NCBI GenBank assembly: GCA_944376795.1 | Contig: CALWDW010000053.1 | Coordinates: 1-32,255 of the forward strand | Direction: 5' to 3' | Length of the DNA: 32,255 nt | From: an uncultured Christensenellaceae bacterium | Lineage (GTDB): Bacteria > Bacillota > Clostridia > Christensenellales > UMGS416 | Shown: in pieces, positions 32,038 to 32,255 of the stretch | Layout of the letters: each line of letters starts with the position of its first letter | How positions within the stretch are numbered: the first letter of the stretch is position 1 | Translations under genes and position numbers: made by a program | Notes under the pieces: model-generated | The model's input: the letters and a program-made list of their open reading frames with translations, nothing else | What the model was told of the DNA's origin: nothing | The model's database searches: none

Positions 32038-32255
32038 GGACGCTGGACGCCCCTCCTGCGCTTTGCGGGGCAGGAGGATTTCGTCCTCTGCGGACGACGA
32101 CGGGGGCGCTGCCCCTCGACCCCGCCGCCTTTTGCAACAGGCGGGCGAAAACCTTGGGGCGGCTTCGCCTTTGACTCGCTCCAACACAAAAAATAAGGGA
32201 ACGGCCGCACGCTTCTTGCAGCCGTTCCCTTTTTACGCTCCCCATCTTCTCCCTA
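32038..32255 (-). repeat. Long inverted-repeat block, right copy (cut by window end)
   Basis: This is the reverse complement of about 18805-19022 with scattered differences. Reading the minus strand it begins with a unit spacer, continues through the GGGAACGG hairpin and ends inside the CGTCCAGCGTCC hairpin arm. A short palindrome CCGCCTTTTGCAACAGGCGG lies at 32125-32144. Confidence 0.85.
32197..32233. terminator. Bidirectional terminator-like hairpin
   Basis: GGGAACGGCCGCA (32197-32209) pairs with TGCAGCCGTTCCC (32217-32229), with one mismatch. TTTTT follows on the plus strand and TTATTTTTTG on the minus strand, so it could end transcripts from both sides. Confidence 0.75.

Overview
The window looks like chromosome from a GC-rich, anaerobic, low-copy-mobile-DNA Firmicute, most likely a gut Clostridia of the Oscillospiraceae type. 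This is inferred from Soj/Spo0J-type parAB with Firmicute-type parS sites, a HisZ-dependent short-form HisG, a DUF1836 regulator, AGGAGG ribosome binding sites almost everywhere, TTGACA/TATAAT-type promoters and intracellular glycan enzymes. No phage, transposase, CRISPR or resistance gene was seen. The species cannot be named from the sequence alone.

Layout. Positions 1-208 hold three tRNA genes on the minus strand (Val, Asp, partial Phe) behind one strong promoter. Positions 380-5381 are a minus-strand histidine operon, hisZG-hisD-hisB-hisA-hisIE, whose first gene is a HisZ-HisG fusion and which lacks hisC, hisH and hisF. Positions 5469-7637 are parA-parB plus a cysteine-cluster protein, with three parS sites at 7700-7778 between parA and a divergent aminotransferase gene. 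Positions 9327-11184 carry a nucleoside hydrolase, a YbaK-type deacylase and a P-loop-like protein lacking the P-loop lysine. Positions 11364-16272 (minus) carry an alpha-L-rhamnosidase overlapping its DUF1836 regulator, and a parallel beta-helix protein. mnmE (minus) and a methyltransferase plus small membrane protein (plus) diverge from 17.8 kb. Positions 19664-25629 (minus) read PII-like protein, cation/proton antiporter, MATE exporter, Nudix hydrolase, GH9-like enzyme. Then come corA (plus), an unrecognised 350-residue protein (minus), asnS, pcp and a sulfatase (plus).

The most unusual feature is a family of intergenic palindromes centred on CTTTTGCAAAAG. They occur at all three convergent gene junctions (11.2, 18.7-19.6 and 27.1 kb) and again after the last gene (31.9 kb), and I saw none at tandem or divergent junctions. 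Several belong to a two-hairpin unit of fixed geometry: a 40-42 nt palindrome, 48-50 nt of spacer, then a hairpin with a GGGAACGGCTGCA-type arm and usually a T-tract. In the 948-nt gap at 18716-19663 three direct copies of this unit are separated by two different cassettes, and a fourth faces them from the other side. One cassette recurs inverted 13 kb away at the right end of the window.

Functional themes are histidine synthesis, origin-region segregation, tRNA and translation functions (tRNAs, MnmE, AsnRS, YbaK), and apparently cytoplasmic breakdown of rhamnose-containing or sulfated oligosaccharides by enzymes without visible signal peptides.
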